DNA of 64,000 nucleotides. Origin: an uncultured Celeribacter sp. (GTDB lineage Bacteria > Pseudomonadota > Alphaproteobacteria > Rhodobacterales > Rhodobacteraceae). The stretch is from assembly GCF_963676475.1 (NCBI RefSeq), contig NZ_OY781106.1, forward strand, positions 2,914,001 to 2,978,000, given 5' to 3'. This document shows positions 19,116-28,560 of the stretch, in pieces. The translations under genes were made by a program, and so were the position numbers. Below the pieces are notes generated by a model, which saw only the letters and a program-made list of their open reading frames with translations, searched no databases and had not been told where the DNA came from. The number at the start of each line of letters is the position of its first letter. Position 1 is the stretch's first letter.

Positions 19116-19868
19116 ATGACGGGCTTTATCCTCTTTCAAAACGCCGTGCTGCGCGTTGTGCGCAATATTGACGAAGCATTGGCCGTCTCCGGTCTGATCT
19201 GGATCGGGATTTTGATCCTGCAAATCGTGACTTTCGGTTCTGTTGATATGGAGGGCATGGCCGCAGGTGATCCGCAGGCGGCCTCCGGGAATGCGATGCT
19301 GATGTTGCTTGTTGCAAACATCGTGATGGCAGTTGGCTCCTGTTGGATCGCCGTCGAGTGGCATCGCTTTGCGCTTGAGGGCAAACGTCCGACCTCGGCT
19401 TTCCCGTCCTGGAGCGGTGGGCGCATTTTCAGCTATCTCTTTCTGTCTATCGTGATCGGTATCTTGATTGGCTTGGTGGTCGGTCTTTTGGGGGGCGTTC
19501 TCCTGTCATTATTCGGCGCGGTGCTCACCCAGTCGGTTGGAGCTCTGTTCCTTGTGGTGCTCATTGGTTTGCCAGCAGCATTCCTGTTTTTGAGGATTTC
19601 ACCGGTTTTGCCGGGCGTTGCCTTGGGGAATAAGCTGTCCATGGGCGAAGCGTGGCAGGCCACGAAACCCTACTCCGGTCCCATTCTTCAGGCGGCGATC
19701 TTGTCGATTGCCGTGTTGATTGTGGTCCAGTTCATCGGCCCTATATTCGGCGGCGGCCTCATCGGTTTGCTTTACGAATTGGCTGCGGGCTGGGTTCTGT
19801 TGATGATCAATGTCAGTCTTTTGTCTTCGATTTACGAGCTCGCAATGAAGGGGCATTTGAATGACTGA
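19116..19868 (+). CDS. Predicted polytopic membrane protein of unknown function
   Basis: 250 residues with about six hydrophobic segments, including LAVSGLIWIGILILQIVTF, a glycine-rich VIGILIGLVVGLLGGVLL and LFLVVLIGLPAAFLFLRISP. The segment VEWHRFALEGKRPTSAFP between helices is a pattern I associate with uncharacterised Rhodobacteraceae membrane proteins. No catalytic motif is seen. The end overlaps the start of ilvA by 8 bases, so the two are co-transcribed, but no functional link is evident. Confidence 0.75.
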   Translation: MTGFILFQNAVLRVVRNIDEALAVSGLIWIGILILQIVTFGSVDMEGMAAGDPQAASGNAMLMLLVANIVMAVGSCWIAVEWHRFALEGKRPTSAFPSWSGGRIFSYLFLSIVIGILIGLVVGLLGGVLLSLFGAVLTQSVGALFLVVLIGLPAAFLFLRISPVLPGVALGNKLSMGEAWQATKPYSGPILQAAILSIAVLIVVQFIGPIFGGGLIGLLYELAAGWVLLMINVSLLSSIYELAMKGHLND

Positions 19869-21111
19869 CCCACAGGATTTTACGCAAAAAGCGCGCAAGG
19901 CGGAGGTCTTGGTAAGACGGCTTTTCGAGCCGACACCCTGTTTGCGCAACGATCACCTGTCGCAAGCCTTCGATTGCGATGTCTGGCTCAAGCGCGAGGA
20001 TTTGACGCCTGTGCGCTCCTACAAGCTGCGCGGGGCGTGGAACGCAATGATCAAGGCGCGCGAAAAAGACCCGAACATTGGGCTTTTTGTCTGTGCATCA
20101 GCCGGCAACCATGCGCAGGGCGTGGCCTTTGCCTGTCGTCAGTTCGGGGTGCGGGGCGTCATTTTTATGCCGGTTACTACGCCGCAGCAAAAGATTGACA
20201 AAACCAAGGTGTTTGGCGGTGAAATGGTCGAAATTCGCCTTGTTGGAGACTATTTCGACAATACGCTCGAGGCCGCGAAAGCCTACTGCGCAAGCGAGGG
20301 CGGCCATTTCCTGGCGCCATTTGACGATCAAGATGTGATTGAGGGGCAGGCTACGGTCGCCGTTGAGTTTATGTCCCAGACGGCCCCCGATGTGGTGGTT
20401 CTACCTGTCGGCGGGGGTGGGCTATCCGCTGGTGTGGTGTCTTATCTCAAGGCCGCAGCACCTGATGCTGAGATTTACTTTGTCGAACCGATGGGAGGGC
20501 GTTCCCTCAAAGCGGCTGTTGCAGAGGGGCATCCTGTCACCCTGTCCGATGTCGATAGTTTCGTCGATGGTGCGGCTGTGGCGCGGATTGGCGCTCTGCC
20601 TTTTGAGAGTCTCAAGGGTATTTCACTCGATCACATCTTGGCCTGTCCGGAAGATCGAATTTGCTCCACGATGTTGGAGATGCTGAATGTCGAAGGCATC
20701 GTCTTGGAGCCCGCTGGCGCGCTGTCGATTGATGCACTTCAAGACATTCGCGAACAAATTCGTGGTAAGCGGGTCGTTTGTGTGACCTCTGGTGGCAACT
20801 TCGATTTCGAACGCTTGCCCGAGGTGAAGGAACGCGCCCAGAGATTTCGTAATCTCAAGAAGTATTTCATCCTGCGCATGCCGCAACGGCCTGGCGCATT
20901 GCGCGAGTTTCTCGATATGCTCGGTCCCAATGACGACATCGCGCGCTTTGAATATCTCAAGAAATCAGCTCGAAATTTTGGTTCGGTTTTGATCGGGATT
21001 GAGACGGACAACCCGGATAATTTCGCGCATTTATTTGAGAAAATGGATGCTGCAGGTTTGGTTTATCGGGACATCACAAATGATCAGGCGCTTGCGGAGT
21101 TTGTGCTCTGA
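19861..21111 (+). CDS. ilvA: Threonine ammonia-lyase (threonine dehydratase)
   Basis: 416 residues. It deaminates threonine to 2-oxobutanoate with PLP, the first step to isoleucine. The PLP lysine lies in SYKLRGAWNAM (about residues 52-62), followed by CASAGNHAQGVAFAC, the glycine loop VVLPVGGGGLSAGVVSYL, and a C-terminal ACT-like domain starting near residue 325 (FILRMPQRPGALREFLDML). The length and single short C-terminal domain fit the biosynthetic form found in Actinobacteria and many Alphaproteobacteria. It overlaps the preceding membrane protein gene by 8 bases. Confidence 0.94.
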   Translation: MTDPQDFTQKARKAEVLVRRLFEPTPCLRNDHLSQAFDCDVWLKREDLTPVRSYKLRGAWNAMIKAREKDPNIGLFVCASAGNHAQGVAFACRQFGVRGVIFMPVTTPQQKIDKTKVFGGEMVEIRLVGDYFDNTLEAAKAYCASEGGHFLAPFDDQDVIEGQATVAVEFMSQTAPDVVVLPVGGGGLSAGVVSYLKAAAPDAEIYFVEPMGGRSLKAAVAEGHPVTLSDVDSFVDGAAVARIGALPFESLKGISLDHILACPEDRICSTMLEMLNVEGIVLEPAGALSIDALQDIREQIRGKRVVCVTSGGNFDFERLPEVKERAQRFRNLKKYFILRMPQRPGALREFLDMLGPNDDIARFEYLKKSARNFGSVLIGIETDNPDNFAHLFEKMDAAGLVYRDITNDQALAEFVL

Positions 21112-21116
21112 GAAAT

Positions 21117-21449
21117 TTACGCTGCGGATCTGCTTAAAAATTCCGCGCGCGATTCCGCGTAGCTGTTGAAAATTTTCGGCAGGTCGATTCTGTCCGTATC
21201 TCCCTGTCGGGCCGCAGTTTCACCCTCGTAACAGAGTGAGGAAAATGCGGCGAACCCGAGGTTCAGAGAGCTGCCCTTGAGAAAATGCAAATCTTGTTCC
21301 AGCCGGGTTTTATCCGGGTGGGTTTGCATGCGCGTGATTGCCTCGTCGACTTCTTCAAGAAACAGTTCAACCACTTCTTGGAAGTCTTCTGAACCTACCT
21401 CGTCACGCAATTCTTCGACTCGATTCCAGTCAATCATATGGGTCTCCAT
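21117..21449 (-). CDS. HPt (histidine phosphotransfer) domain protein
   Basis: 110 residues. The phosphotransfer signature DLHFLKGSSLNLGF shows the conserved His-x2-Lys-Gly-x-Ser pattern around residue 70. Such proteins relay phosphate between receiver domains. ATG at 21449 or, four codons on, at 21437 (MIDWNRVEELRDEVG). It is divergent from a response regulator with a phosphatase output, which is an obvious candidate partner. Confidence 0.85.
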   Translation of the reverse strand: METHMIDWNRVEELRDEVGSEDFQEVVELFLEEVDEAITRMQTHPDKTRLEQDLHFLKGSSLNLGFAAFSSLCYEGETAARQGDTDRIDLPKIFNSYAESRAEFLSRSAA

Positions 21450-21565
21450 TTCACGGGAAATAGAAACCCAAGAAGATTACTGATCTGTAAGGATGAAAGC
21501 TGATTTCTAGAAAATTTTACATTTAAGGCGGCATTAAACCGATCGGGTCATGCTCAGGCATCGAA

Positions 21566-22867
21566 ATGATTATGAGGACGTCGGTTTTGGCCATCGCTCA
21601 AGAAAAACACGCATATCTTCAGGCCGTTCCTGAACGCGGTGTGGTCAATAATGTGTTGGTCGTCGATGATTCGCGGGCGCAGAGGCGCATACTGTCGTCC
21701 TATCTCGGGCGATGGGGCTACATGGTGTTCGAAGCCGCGTCGGGTGAAGAGGCGATGGAGGTATGCCGCTCCGAATCTATTGATCTCGTTGTGTCGGACT
21801 GGATGATGCCAGGCATAAGTGGTTTGGAATTCTGTCAGGAATTTCGAAAACTTGAGCGCGAGCACTATGGATATTTTATCCTTTTGACTTCGAAATCCGA
21901 TAAGACGGAAGTTGCGCAGGGCCTCGATATTGGCGCGGATGATTTTTTGACGAAACCTGTCGCGGGAGATGAGCTTTTGGCTCGTATTCGTGCCGGAGAA
22001 CGCATTTTGCGCATGGAGCGGGAACTCACCGAAAAAAACCGGCTCGTCAGCTCAACGCTCACAGAAATCTCTGCTCTCTACGATTCTCTCGATCGCGATT
22101 TGATCGAGGCGCGGAAATTGCAACAATCTCTTGTGCGTGAGCGGTTTCGCGACTTTTCATCGGCGCAGGTGTCCCTTTTGTTGCGTCCAAGTGGGCATGT
22201 CGGCGGGGATTTGGTCGGCTTTTTTCCGATCAATGATCAACAATTTGGGATTTTTTCCATCGACGTGTCGGGCCATGGTATCGCTTCCGCGCTCATGACG
22301 GCACGTCTTGCGGCTTATCTATCGGGGTCGACCGCAGAGCAAAATCTTGCGATTCAAGTGGGTGAAGACGGCGCACATGTGCCGCGAAACCCCTCTGAGG
22401 TTGCGGCAAACTTGAACCGATTGATGCTGGAGGAAATGGAGACCGATCTTTATTTCACCATGATTCTCGGACATTTTAATCGGATCACGGGAGACTTCGT
22501 GATGACCCAATGCGGTCATCCAAATCCCATTCGTCAATCTCGGGACGGTGAGGCCACGTTTTTTGGTGACGGGGGGCTTCCCGTCGGCTTGCTACCATTC
22601 GCAGAGTTTGAGGATGTCCACATCACACTCGCGCCGGGTGAACGTATTCTGGTGTTCTCAGATGGTGTTACTGAATGTCCAGACGGCGGGGATGGAATGT
22701 TGGGCGAAGAGGGGCTCATCGATATGTGTCATAAGATTTCCAAGGAAACTGGAAATGCGTTTTTTGACACCTTTCTTTGGGACTTGAACAATTTCAACAA
22801 CGACAAGGATTTCCCGGATGATATCTCAGCCATTCTATTGGAGTATCCGGGTCAAAATAAAGTCTGA
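21566..22867 (+). CDS. Response regulator with PP2C-type (RsbU/SpoIIE) phosphatase output
   Basis: 433 residues. Receiver domain about residues 28-145: acidic pocket VLVVDDSRAQRR, phospho-acceptor Asp in VVSDWMMPGISG, conserved Thr/Ser and Lys in LLTSKSD and DDFLTKP. A coiled-coil linker (LTEKNRLVSSTLTEISALYD) leads to a PP2C/SpoIIE phosphatase domain with HVGGDLVGFFPIND, SIDVSGHGIASALMTARL, CGHPNP and FSDGVTEC metal-binding motifs. It probably dephosphorylates an anti-sigma-factor antagonist or acts in partner switching; no antagonist gene is nearby. An ATG at 21572 is also possible. It overlaps the convergent Nudix gene by 16 bases. Confidence 0.9.
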   Translation: MIMRTSVLAIAQEKHAYLQAVPERGVVNNVLVVDDSRAQRRILSSYLGRWGYMVFEAASGEEAMEVCRSESIDLVVSDWMMPGISGLEFCQEFRKLEREHYGYFILLTSKSDKTEVAQGLDIGADDFLTKPVAGDELLARIRAGERILRMERELTEKNRLVSSTLTEISALYDSLDRDLIEARKLQQSLVRERFRDFSSAQVSLLLRPSGHVGGDLVGFFPINDQQFGIFSIDVSGHGIASALMTARLAAYLSGSTAEQNLAIQVGEDGAHVPRNPSEVAANLNRLMLEEMETDLYFTMILGHFNRITGDFVMTQCGHPNPIRQSRDGEATFFGDGGLPVGLLPFAEFEDVHITLAPGERILVFSDGVTECPDGGDGMLGEEGLIDMCHKISKETGNAFFDTFLWDLNNFNNDKDFPDDISAILLEYPGQNKV

Positions 22868-23283
22868 AGAAAGGCTCTGTCTCCGGGATTCCCTAGGCTG
22901 ATCATGGCCTGATCCAGGCTAGCCCAATGAACAGAGTGATCCACCTCTGTCGGTTCGGCCAGTTTCCGCACAGGAAATGCACGATAGATGTGACAGATTT
23001 TCTCGGCCCAAAGATCATATTCGGGCATAAAAACAAACCGGCGAAATGCTCCTAGAAAGCGCGGATTTGCAATACGCCAGCCTGTTTCCTCAAAGACTTC
23101 ACGATGCAAGGCATGAAGCGGGCTCTCACCGGGGTCGATCCCACCACCGGGCAACTGAAATTCGTGGTGCATGCCCGCCTGATAGGTCAGCAAAATCTTA
23201 CTATTTCGCGGAAGCACAGCATAAGCTCCCGGACGCGCCCGGTAGGGCTGCCCTGAAATCCTGGGCTCTCCATATCTGCGCAT
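22852..23283 (-). CDS. Nudix hydrolase
   Basis: 143 residues. The Nudix box begins GGGIDPGESPLHALHREV and continues FEETGW (residues about 46-69), giving all G-x5-E-x7-R-E-U-x-E-E-x-G-U positions. Nudix enzymes hydrolyse nucleoside diphosphates linked to another group. The substrate is not predictable here. A start at 23283 gives MRRYGEPRISG, which fits family members. It is convergent with the response regulator and divergent from hslO. Confidence 0.88.
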   Translation of the reverse strand: MRRYGEPRISGQPYRARPGAYAVLPRNSKILLTYQAGMHHEFQLPGGGIDPGESPLHALHREVFEETGWRIANPRFLGAFRRFVFMPEYDLWAEKICHIYRAFPVRKLAEPTEVDHSVHWASLDQAMISLGNPGDRAFLQTLF

Positions 23284-23360
23284 GTGCCTGACCTTTCTTC
23301 AACGGTTGTTCCACCTATATGAACAGGATATGCCAGCGCCGAATGTCAAGGAACGCAAAA

Positions 23361-24362
23361 ATGCTCGGATCAAAAATCGCATGGGATGACACAGTTCTCC
23401 CGTTTCAGTTGGACGCCTCTGATATACGTGGTCGTGTGGTGCGTCTTGATGGTGCGTTGGATAAAATTCTGTCGCAACACGATTATCCGAATGAGATCGA
23501 AGCTCTGGTCGCTGAAATGTCTTTGCTGACGGCGATGATCGGCCAGACCATTAAGCTGCGTTGGAAATTGTCCTTGCAGGTTCGCGGTGAAGGTCCTGCG
23601 CGATTGATCGCGACAGATTATTATGCGCCCGCGTCCGAGGGTGAGCCCGGGCGTATTCGCGCTTATGCGTCCTATGATGCCTCGCGCCTCGTGCCACGCG
23701 TCGATCCGTTTTCGCAAATCGGCAAAGGCTATTTTGCTATTCTGATCGACCAGGGCCAAGGCAATGTGCCATATCAAGGCATTACACCGATCTCGGGCGG
23801 ATCTCTGTCGGCCTGCGCTGAAACCTATTTCGCGCAATCCGAACAGTTGCCGTCCCGATTTGTCACAAGCTTTGGCAAATCCCAGACGCCGGGTTCCGAT
23901 GAGGGATGGCGCGCCGGTGGTGTGATGCTTCAAAAAATGCCGAAAGCGTCGCCATTTGTCGCGCAATCCGAAGAGGGCGATGACAGTGGCTTGCTGCGCG
24001 CGTCCGATATATTGGATGACGATGATTTCGAGGATTGGAACCGCGCCAACATCCTGCTCGATACCGTCGATGAGATGGAGCTTGTAGGGCCGCGTGTGCA
24101 ACCCACCGAATTGCTCGTGCGCCTGTTCCATGAAGACAAGCCACGCGTTTTTGACCCGCAGCCGGTCGAATTCGGCTGTCAATGTTCCGAAGAGCGTGTG
24201 CGCGAAAGCCTCTCAATCTATTCTGCCAAAGACATTGCGCATATGACAACGGAAGACGGCGTTGTCACGGCGGATTGTCAGTTTTGTGGGGCGCATTATG
24301 TGCTTGATCCCAAAACGCTGGGGTTCGAGGCGGAGGATAAACAGGATGGTGACGACGATTGA
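23361..24362 (+). CDS. hslO: Redox-regulated chaperone Hsp33
   Basis: 333 residues from the ATG at 23361, which has AAGGA 8 bases upstream; earlier in-frame ATGs at 23319 and 23343 lack such a site. Hsp33 is a holdase activated by oxidation of its zinc-binding cysteines. The start IAWDDTVLPFQLD, GEGPARLIATDYYA-type core, and the C-terminal zinc centre (FGCQCSEERV, then DCQFCGAHY) are all present. Its end overlaps the following Nudix gene by 17 bases. Confidence 0.95.
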   Translation: MLGSKIAWDDTVLPFQLDASDIRGRVVRLDGALDKILSQHDYPNEIEALVAEMSLLTAMIGQTIKLRWKLSLQVRGEGPARLIATDYYAPASEGEPGRIRAYASYDASRLVPRVDPFSQIGKGYFAILIDQGQGNVPYQGITPISGGSLSACAETYFAQSEQLPSRFVTSFGKSQTPGSDEGWRAGGVMLQKMPKASPFVAQSEEGDDSGLLRASDILDDDDFEDWNRANILLDTVDEMELVGPRVQPTELLVRLFHEDKPRVFDPQPVEFGCQCSEERVRESLSIYSAKDIAHMTTEDGVVTADCQFCGAHYVLDPKTLGFEAEDKQDGDDD

Positions 24363-24948
24363 TCGGAACGGCCTCGCGGCGCTTCTGCACAAATCCGGCG
24401 ATCCGTCGTCGGATTTTGATCTGAACAAAGCGTTGCGGCCAAACCTCACGAGCCCCTTGCGCGCAGCTGGGGTGCTTATCCCGATCAAGGAAACCGCGGA
24501 TGGCTTGCGCCTGATCCTGACCAAACGGTCATCTGCGCTCAAACACCACCCCGGACAGATTGCATTTCCGGGTGGTCGGGTCGACCCAGAAGATCACGAT
24601 CATGTCGCCGCCGCACTTCGCGAAGCTTATGAAGAAATCGGCTTGCCGCCCTCGAATGTCGATATTCTTGGGGAGTTGCCCTCACATCAAACCGTGACTC
24701 AGTTTGAGATGTTTCCTGTTTTGGGCTGGATTAGGGACGATTTTACCCCGGTTGCTGAAGCCGGTGAAGTGTCCGAGATTTTCGAAGTTCCTCTGTCGCA
24801 TGTTCTGAACCCAGATCATTTCGCAATTCAGTCGCGACGTTGGCGTGGGCAAATGCGCTCGTTTTATACGGTGCCCTACGGACCTTATTACATCTGGGGC
24901 GCCACCGCGCGCATCTTGCGCGTTCTGGCTGATCGGGTCAGTCGATGA
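24346..24948 (+). CDS. Nudix hydrolase, probable CoA pyrophosphatase
   Basis: 200 residues from the ATG at 24346. The CoA-pyrophosphatase family motif LILTKRSSALKHHPGQIAFP precedes the Nudix box (GGRVDPED and REAYEEIGL). This family cleaves CoA to phosphopantetheine and adenosine 3',5'-bisphosphate. The gene overlaps hslO upstream by 17 bases and the CCA transferase downstream by 4, so these four genes (hslO to the RNA methyltransferase) form an operon-like run. Confidence 0.9.
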   Translation: MVTTIDRNGLAALLHKSGDPSSDFDLNKALRPNLTSPLRAAGVLIPIKETADGLRLILTKRSSALKHHPGQIAFPGGRVDPEDHDHVAAALREAYEEIGLPPSNVDILGELPSHQTVTQFEMFPVLGWIRDDFTPVAEAGEVSEIFEVPLSHVLNPDHFAIQSRRWRGQMRSFYTVPYGPYYIWGATARILRVLADRVSR

Positions 24949-26105
24949 AACTCACGGCCTCTTGGATCAACAACCCTGCCGCAAAGCACATCATGTCGAT
25001 GTTTTCGGACGTGGGGGAAGAGGCGTTCTTCGTCGGTGGATGTGTTCGCAACAGCCTTATGAGTGTCGCGGTCAGCGATCTTGATATGTCGACTTCCGTG
25101 CGACCTGAACGGGTGATGGAGCTTGCGGAATCCAGGGGGTTCAAAGCCCTCCCGACAGGAATAGACCATGGTACGGTGACCGTGATCGTCGAGGGGGAAC
25201 CCTTTGAAATCACAACATTTCGCAAAGATGTCGAAACCGACGGCCGTCGTGCTGTTGTCGCCTTTTCCGATACGCTCGAAGATGATGCGCGCCGCCGTGA
25301 TTTCACGATGAATGCACTTTACGCGCGGGCGGATGGGGCCATTGTCGATCCTCTGGGCGGTTTGTCGGACCTGAAAGCGCGACGGGTGCGCTTTATTGAC
25401 GACCCAGAGCAACGCATCCACGAAGATTACCTCCGAATCCTGCGGTTTTTTCGTTTTCACGCCTGGTATGGCGACGATGATGCGGGGCTCGATGCAGAGG
25501 GGCTTGCGGCCTGCGCTCAGAATGTCGAAGGGCTTTCCAGCCTGTCGAAAGAACGGGTGGGCGCGGAAGTGCTCAAGCTCCTATCTGCTCCTGAGCCGGA
25601 CCGTGCTGTCGCCGCGATGGATCATGCGGGTGTTCTCAATGCGCTGCTTCCGGGTGCTTCTACAAAGGCCTTTTTCCTTTTGACCTCTTTCGAGCAAAGC
25701 GTTGATCCGATCGTCCGCCTGGCCGCGCTGGGTCGATTTGATGTGGCGAAGATTTTGCGTCTCTCCAAGCAACAAAGTCGGCAATATGATGCGCTCAGAA
25801 CCTATGCAGAAGGGACCGAGTCGATTGCCGAGATTGCGTATCGTGATGGGGATAAGATGGCCTGGGATGTGGCGGCTTTGCGGGCAGCATTTTTCGAACA
25901 GCCCTTGGATGCCTCTCTGGCCGCAGAGATTGAAAGGGCTGGAGGAGCACAGTTTCCTATCTTTGCCAAGGATTTGATGACCGATTACTCGGGGCCGGCG
26001 CTGGGCAAAGTCTTGCAGGATTTGGAAAGAGCGTGGATCGAAAGCGGATTTCATCTTACGCATGAGGATCTCATGAAAAAGGCAGGCCGTGATGGATCAA
26101 TTTGA
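24945..26105 (+). CDS. CCA tRNA nucleotidyltransferase / poly(A) polymerase family
   Basis: 386 residues. The class II nucleotidyltransferase head shows FVGGCVRNSLM and the catalytic aspartates in SDLDMST, then EITTFRKDVETDGRRA and RRDFTMNALYA. These enzymes add or repair the 3' CCA end of tRNA. The arrangement next to a CoA-type Nudix hydrolase is common in Rhodobacteraceae. No HD phosphodiesterase motif is evident in the C-terminal half. Confidence 0.92.
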   Translation: MKLTASWINNPAAKHIMSMFSDVGEEAFFVGGCVRNSLMSVAVSDLDMSTSVRPERVMELAESRGFKALPTGIDHGTVTVIVEGEPFEITTFRKDVETDGRRAVVAFSDTLEDDARRRDFTMNALYARADGAIVDPLGGLSDLKARRVRFIDDPEQRIHEDYLRILRFFRFHAWYGDDDAGLDAEGLAACAQNVEGLSSLSKERVGAEVLKLLSAPEPDRAVAAMDHAGVLNALLPGASTKAFFLLTSFEQSVDPIVRLAALGRFDVAKILRLSKQQSRQYDALRTYAEGTESIAEIAYRDGDKMAWDVAALRAAFFEQPLDASLAAEIERAGGAQFPIFAKDLMTDYSGPALGKVLQDLERAWIESGFHLTHEDLMKKAGRDGSI

Positions 26106-27309
26106 GATCGTGCGTTTGGGGCATAAGGGGGATGGGATCACCGCAGATGGTATTTTCGTGCCGAACACACTTCCGGGTGAAATGGTCGAGGGTGTCGCGG
26201 AACAGGGACGGGTTCCTGGCGTCTGCATCGTAACGCCCTCTAAGGATCGGGTGCGTCCCGCGTGTCGTCACGCTAAATCTTGTGGAGGCTGCGCCTTGCA
26301 GCACGCCTCTGAAGATTTCGTGGCGCAATGGAAGACGGATTTCATAAAGTCTGCTTTGGAAAATCAAGGCATTTCCGTTGAATTAGGCTCTATTTTGACC
26401 TCTTCGGACCGCAGTCGACGGCGTGCTGTCTTCCATGGACGCCGCACGAAAAAGGGGACGATGGTCGGCCTTCACGCCCGTGCATCGGACAGTCTGGTCG
26501 AAGTGCCGGACTGTATTCTGATGGTGCCTGAGATCATGCAAGCATATGGCACGTTGAACAGGCTGGTCGAACTGGGCGGTTCGCGCCGTGGGGAGATGGA
26601 TATCACTGTGATTTCGTCGGACTCGGGCCTTGATATTGCTGTGGAAAATGGCAAGCCGCTTGATCTGGATATGAGGGTCCAATTGGGCGCTTTTGTGCGG
26701 GATTTGTCTCTTTCCCGACTGTCTTGGAATGGCGAAGATTTGGCGGGCGAAACTCTGCCCTATCTGTCTTTTGGCAGGGCGCGCGTTGTACCGCCTGCTG
26801 GCGCGTTCCTTCAGGCGACAGCGGAGGGTGAGGCGGCTTTGGTTGCTTTGATGCGTAAAGCGGTTGCGGGGGCAGATCGTGTCATTGATCTGTTTTCGGG
26901 ATGCGGGACATTTTCTTTGCCCGTCGCGGAGCATGCGGAGGTGCATGCCGTCGAGGGGGTTGCCGATATGCTGGAGGCCTTGAGCAAAGGCTGGCGCCAG
27001 GCGTCAGGCTTAAAAGCCGTGACAGTTGAGACGCGTGACCTTTTTCGACAGCCGGTGCGGGACGATGAGTTGAGAGCCTATGATGCCGCCATCATCGACC
27101 CGCCGCGTCCCGGTGCCTTGGCTCAATGCGAAGAGATCGCGAAAAGCGGCCTCAAAACGGTAGGATTTGTCTCCTGTAATCCGATCACATTCGCGCGAGA
27201 TGCAAAGGTTTTGATCGGAGCGGGCTTTGAAATCGACTGGATTGTGCCCGTCGATCAGTTCCGCTGGTCGCCGCATGTTGAAATTGCGGCCTGTTTCCGT
27301 CGCCCCTGA
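26092..27309 (+). CDS. Class I SAM-dependent RNA methyltransferase (RlmD/TrmA family)
   Basis: 405 residues from the ATG at 26092. A short TRAM-like beginning (RLGHKGDGI) is followed by the iron-sulfur cysteines in CRHAKSCGGCALQHA, a SAM-binding loop VIDLFSGCGTFSLPVAEHA, DPPRPGA, and the catalytic cysteine in GFVSCNPITFARD. It makes 5-methyluridine or a related uridine methylation in rRNA or tRNA; the exact target is not decided by sequence. It overlaps the CCA transferase by 14 bases. Confidence 0.92.
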   Translation: MDQFEIVRLGHKGDGITADGIFVPNTLPGEMVEGVAEQGRVPGVCIVTPSKDRVRPACRHAKSCGGCALQHASEDFVAQWKTDFIKSALENQGISVELGSILTSSDRSRRRAVFHGRRTKKGTMVGLHARASDSLVEVPDCILMVPEIMQAYGTLNRLVELGGSRRGEMDITVISSDSGLDIAVENGKPLDLDMRVQLGAFVRDLSLSRLSWNGEDLAGETLPYLSFGRARVVPPAGAFLQATAEGEAALVALMRKAVAGADRVIDLFSGCGTFSLPVAEHAEVHAVEGVADMLEALSKGWRQASGLKAVTVETRDLFRQPVRDDELRAYDAAIIDPPRPGALAQCEEIAKSGLKTVGFVSCNPITFARDAKVLIGAGFEIDWIVPVDQFRWSPHVEIAACFRRP

Positions 27310-27377
27310 CATGAGAAAAGTATGTTCTGACTCACTGATCGGGTGTATTTTAAAGAAAAACAAATCGGGCAGAGATC

Positions 27378-27878
27378 ATGGATCGACGGATCTTTATCAC
27401 AACGGCTGCGGCCGCACTGGCAGCTTCTTCGGGCGCTTTCGCGCGCGAACTCAGGCCTTACAGAGGGCCGGAAATCACCCGCGTGGTGATTTATAAAGAG
27501 CGACGCAAGCTCTACCTTTTGCATCATGAAGATGTCGTGAAATCGTTCAAGATCGGTCTGGGCGGCAACCCCATCGGCCCGAAACGGTTTGAGGGCGACG
27601 GCAAAACACCGGAGGGCAGTTATATCATCGACCGCCGCAATCCAAATTCATCCTATCATTTGTCGTTGGGCATTTCCTATCCAAACGATCAGGACAGAGC
27701 CTATGCAGCCGCTTTTGACATGCGGCCTGGTGGCGACATTTTCATCCATGGACGAGCGGGCGAAAATCGGGGCAAAGGCAAGGATTGGACCGCAGGCTGT
27801 ATTGCGGTCCGGGATCGCCACATCGAGAAAATCTACATGATGGTGCAGGACGGCACGCAGGTGGATATTTTCCCGTAA
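27378..27878 (+). CDS. L,D-transpeptidase (YkuD) family protein
   Basis: 166 residues. The N-terminus MDRRIFITTAAAALAASSGA is a secretion signal with a twin-arginine look, cut after AFA. The YkuD catalytic motif appears as IFIHGRAGENRGKGKDW followed by TAGCIAV, with the catalytic His and Cys present. These enzymes cross-link peptidoglycan or attach lipoproteins in the periplasm. It ends 18 bases before the convergent CAP-domain gene. Confidence 0.9.
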   Translation: MDRRIFITTAAAALAASSGAFARELRPYRGPEITRVVIYKERRKLYLLHHEDVVKSFKIGLGGNPIGPKRFEGDGKTPEGSYIIDRRNPNSSYHLSLGISYPNDQDRAYAAAFDMRPGGDIFIHGRAGENRGKGKDWTAGCIAVRDRHIEKIYMMVQDGTQVDIFP

Positions 27879-27896
27879 TTCTATGATTTAGGGTCG

Positions 27897-28433
27897 TTAT
27901 TGGTTCAAAGCGATGGATGTGGTTTGGGCGCCGATCAGCAGCGTCCACCACAGTTTTCCATTGTCTTCCTGATACCAGGCGAAACCGATGTCGGTGGCCT
28001 TCGGATCGAGAATGATGTCGCGGGTATCGCTTTGCTCCATCCAGGCGGACAGGGTTTCAAGCTCCGTTTCATAGGTCTCGGAAATATTTTCACCAAGCAT
28101 CACACCCTGATACCCGGAGCGCGATACGCGATCGAGCGGAGAGGAGCCGTCAGACCCAAAGTGCCACGGCCGGTTCTGCACATGCATGTCACGTGCATGT
28201 GTGGCGGCTGCGGCGTTGAGATTGGCATTCAAAGACACAGGGTTTGACCCGGCAGCGGCACGCAGTGCGTTGATGGAATCGAGCATGCGGTATTGAATCT
28301 TGGCTTCGTCTCTGGCGTGAATGCGATAAAGGCGCGGAAGAGGTTTTCCATCCGGGCCAAGCCGATCGGTCGGGGCCTCACATGCGGTCAAACCAATCAA
28401 AGCCACAATGAGGATAGCGATAAACCGGGACAT
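27897..28433 (-). CDS. CAP (SCP/PR1-like) domain lipoprotein
   Basis: 178 residues from the ATG at 28433, which has GGAG upstream; an earlier in-frame ATG at 28457 would add eight residues. A short hydrophobic leader ends in the lipobox LTAC, so it is probably a lipoprotein. The CAP domain shows MLDSINALRAAAG, THARDMHVQNRPWHFGSDGS and GENISETYETELETL. Function of bacterial CAP proteins is mostly unknown. It is the last clearly chromosomal gene before the IS3 boundary. Confidence 0.85.
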   Translation of the reverse strand: MSRFIAILIVALIGLTACEAPTDRLGPDGKPLPRLYRIHARDEAKIQYRMLDSINALRAAAGSNPVSLNANLNAAAATHARDMHVQNRPWHFGSDGSSPLDRVSRSGYQGVMLGENISETYETELETLSAWMEQSDTRDIILDPKATDIGFAWYQEDNGKLWWTLLIGAQTTSIALNQ

Positions 28434-28560
28434 TCCAGAGACTCCATGACTGTTCATCGGATGAGTTAAACACTTTGCCCGAAAGGATCAAATCATGTTC
28501 GCGGGTTTTTGCCGTGGTTTTTGAGCTACTCCCCATCTCTTGGACAGTTTCCAGCGTAAA

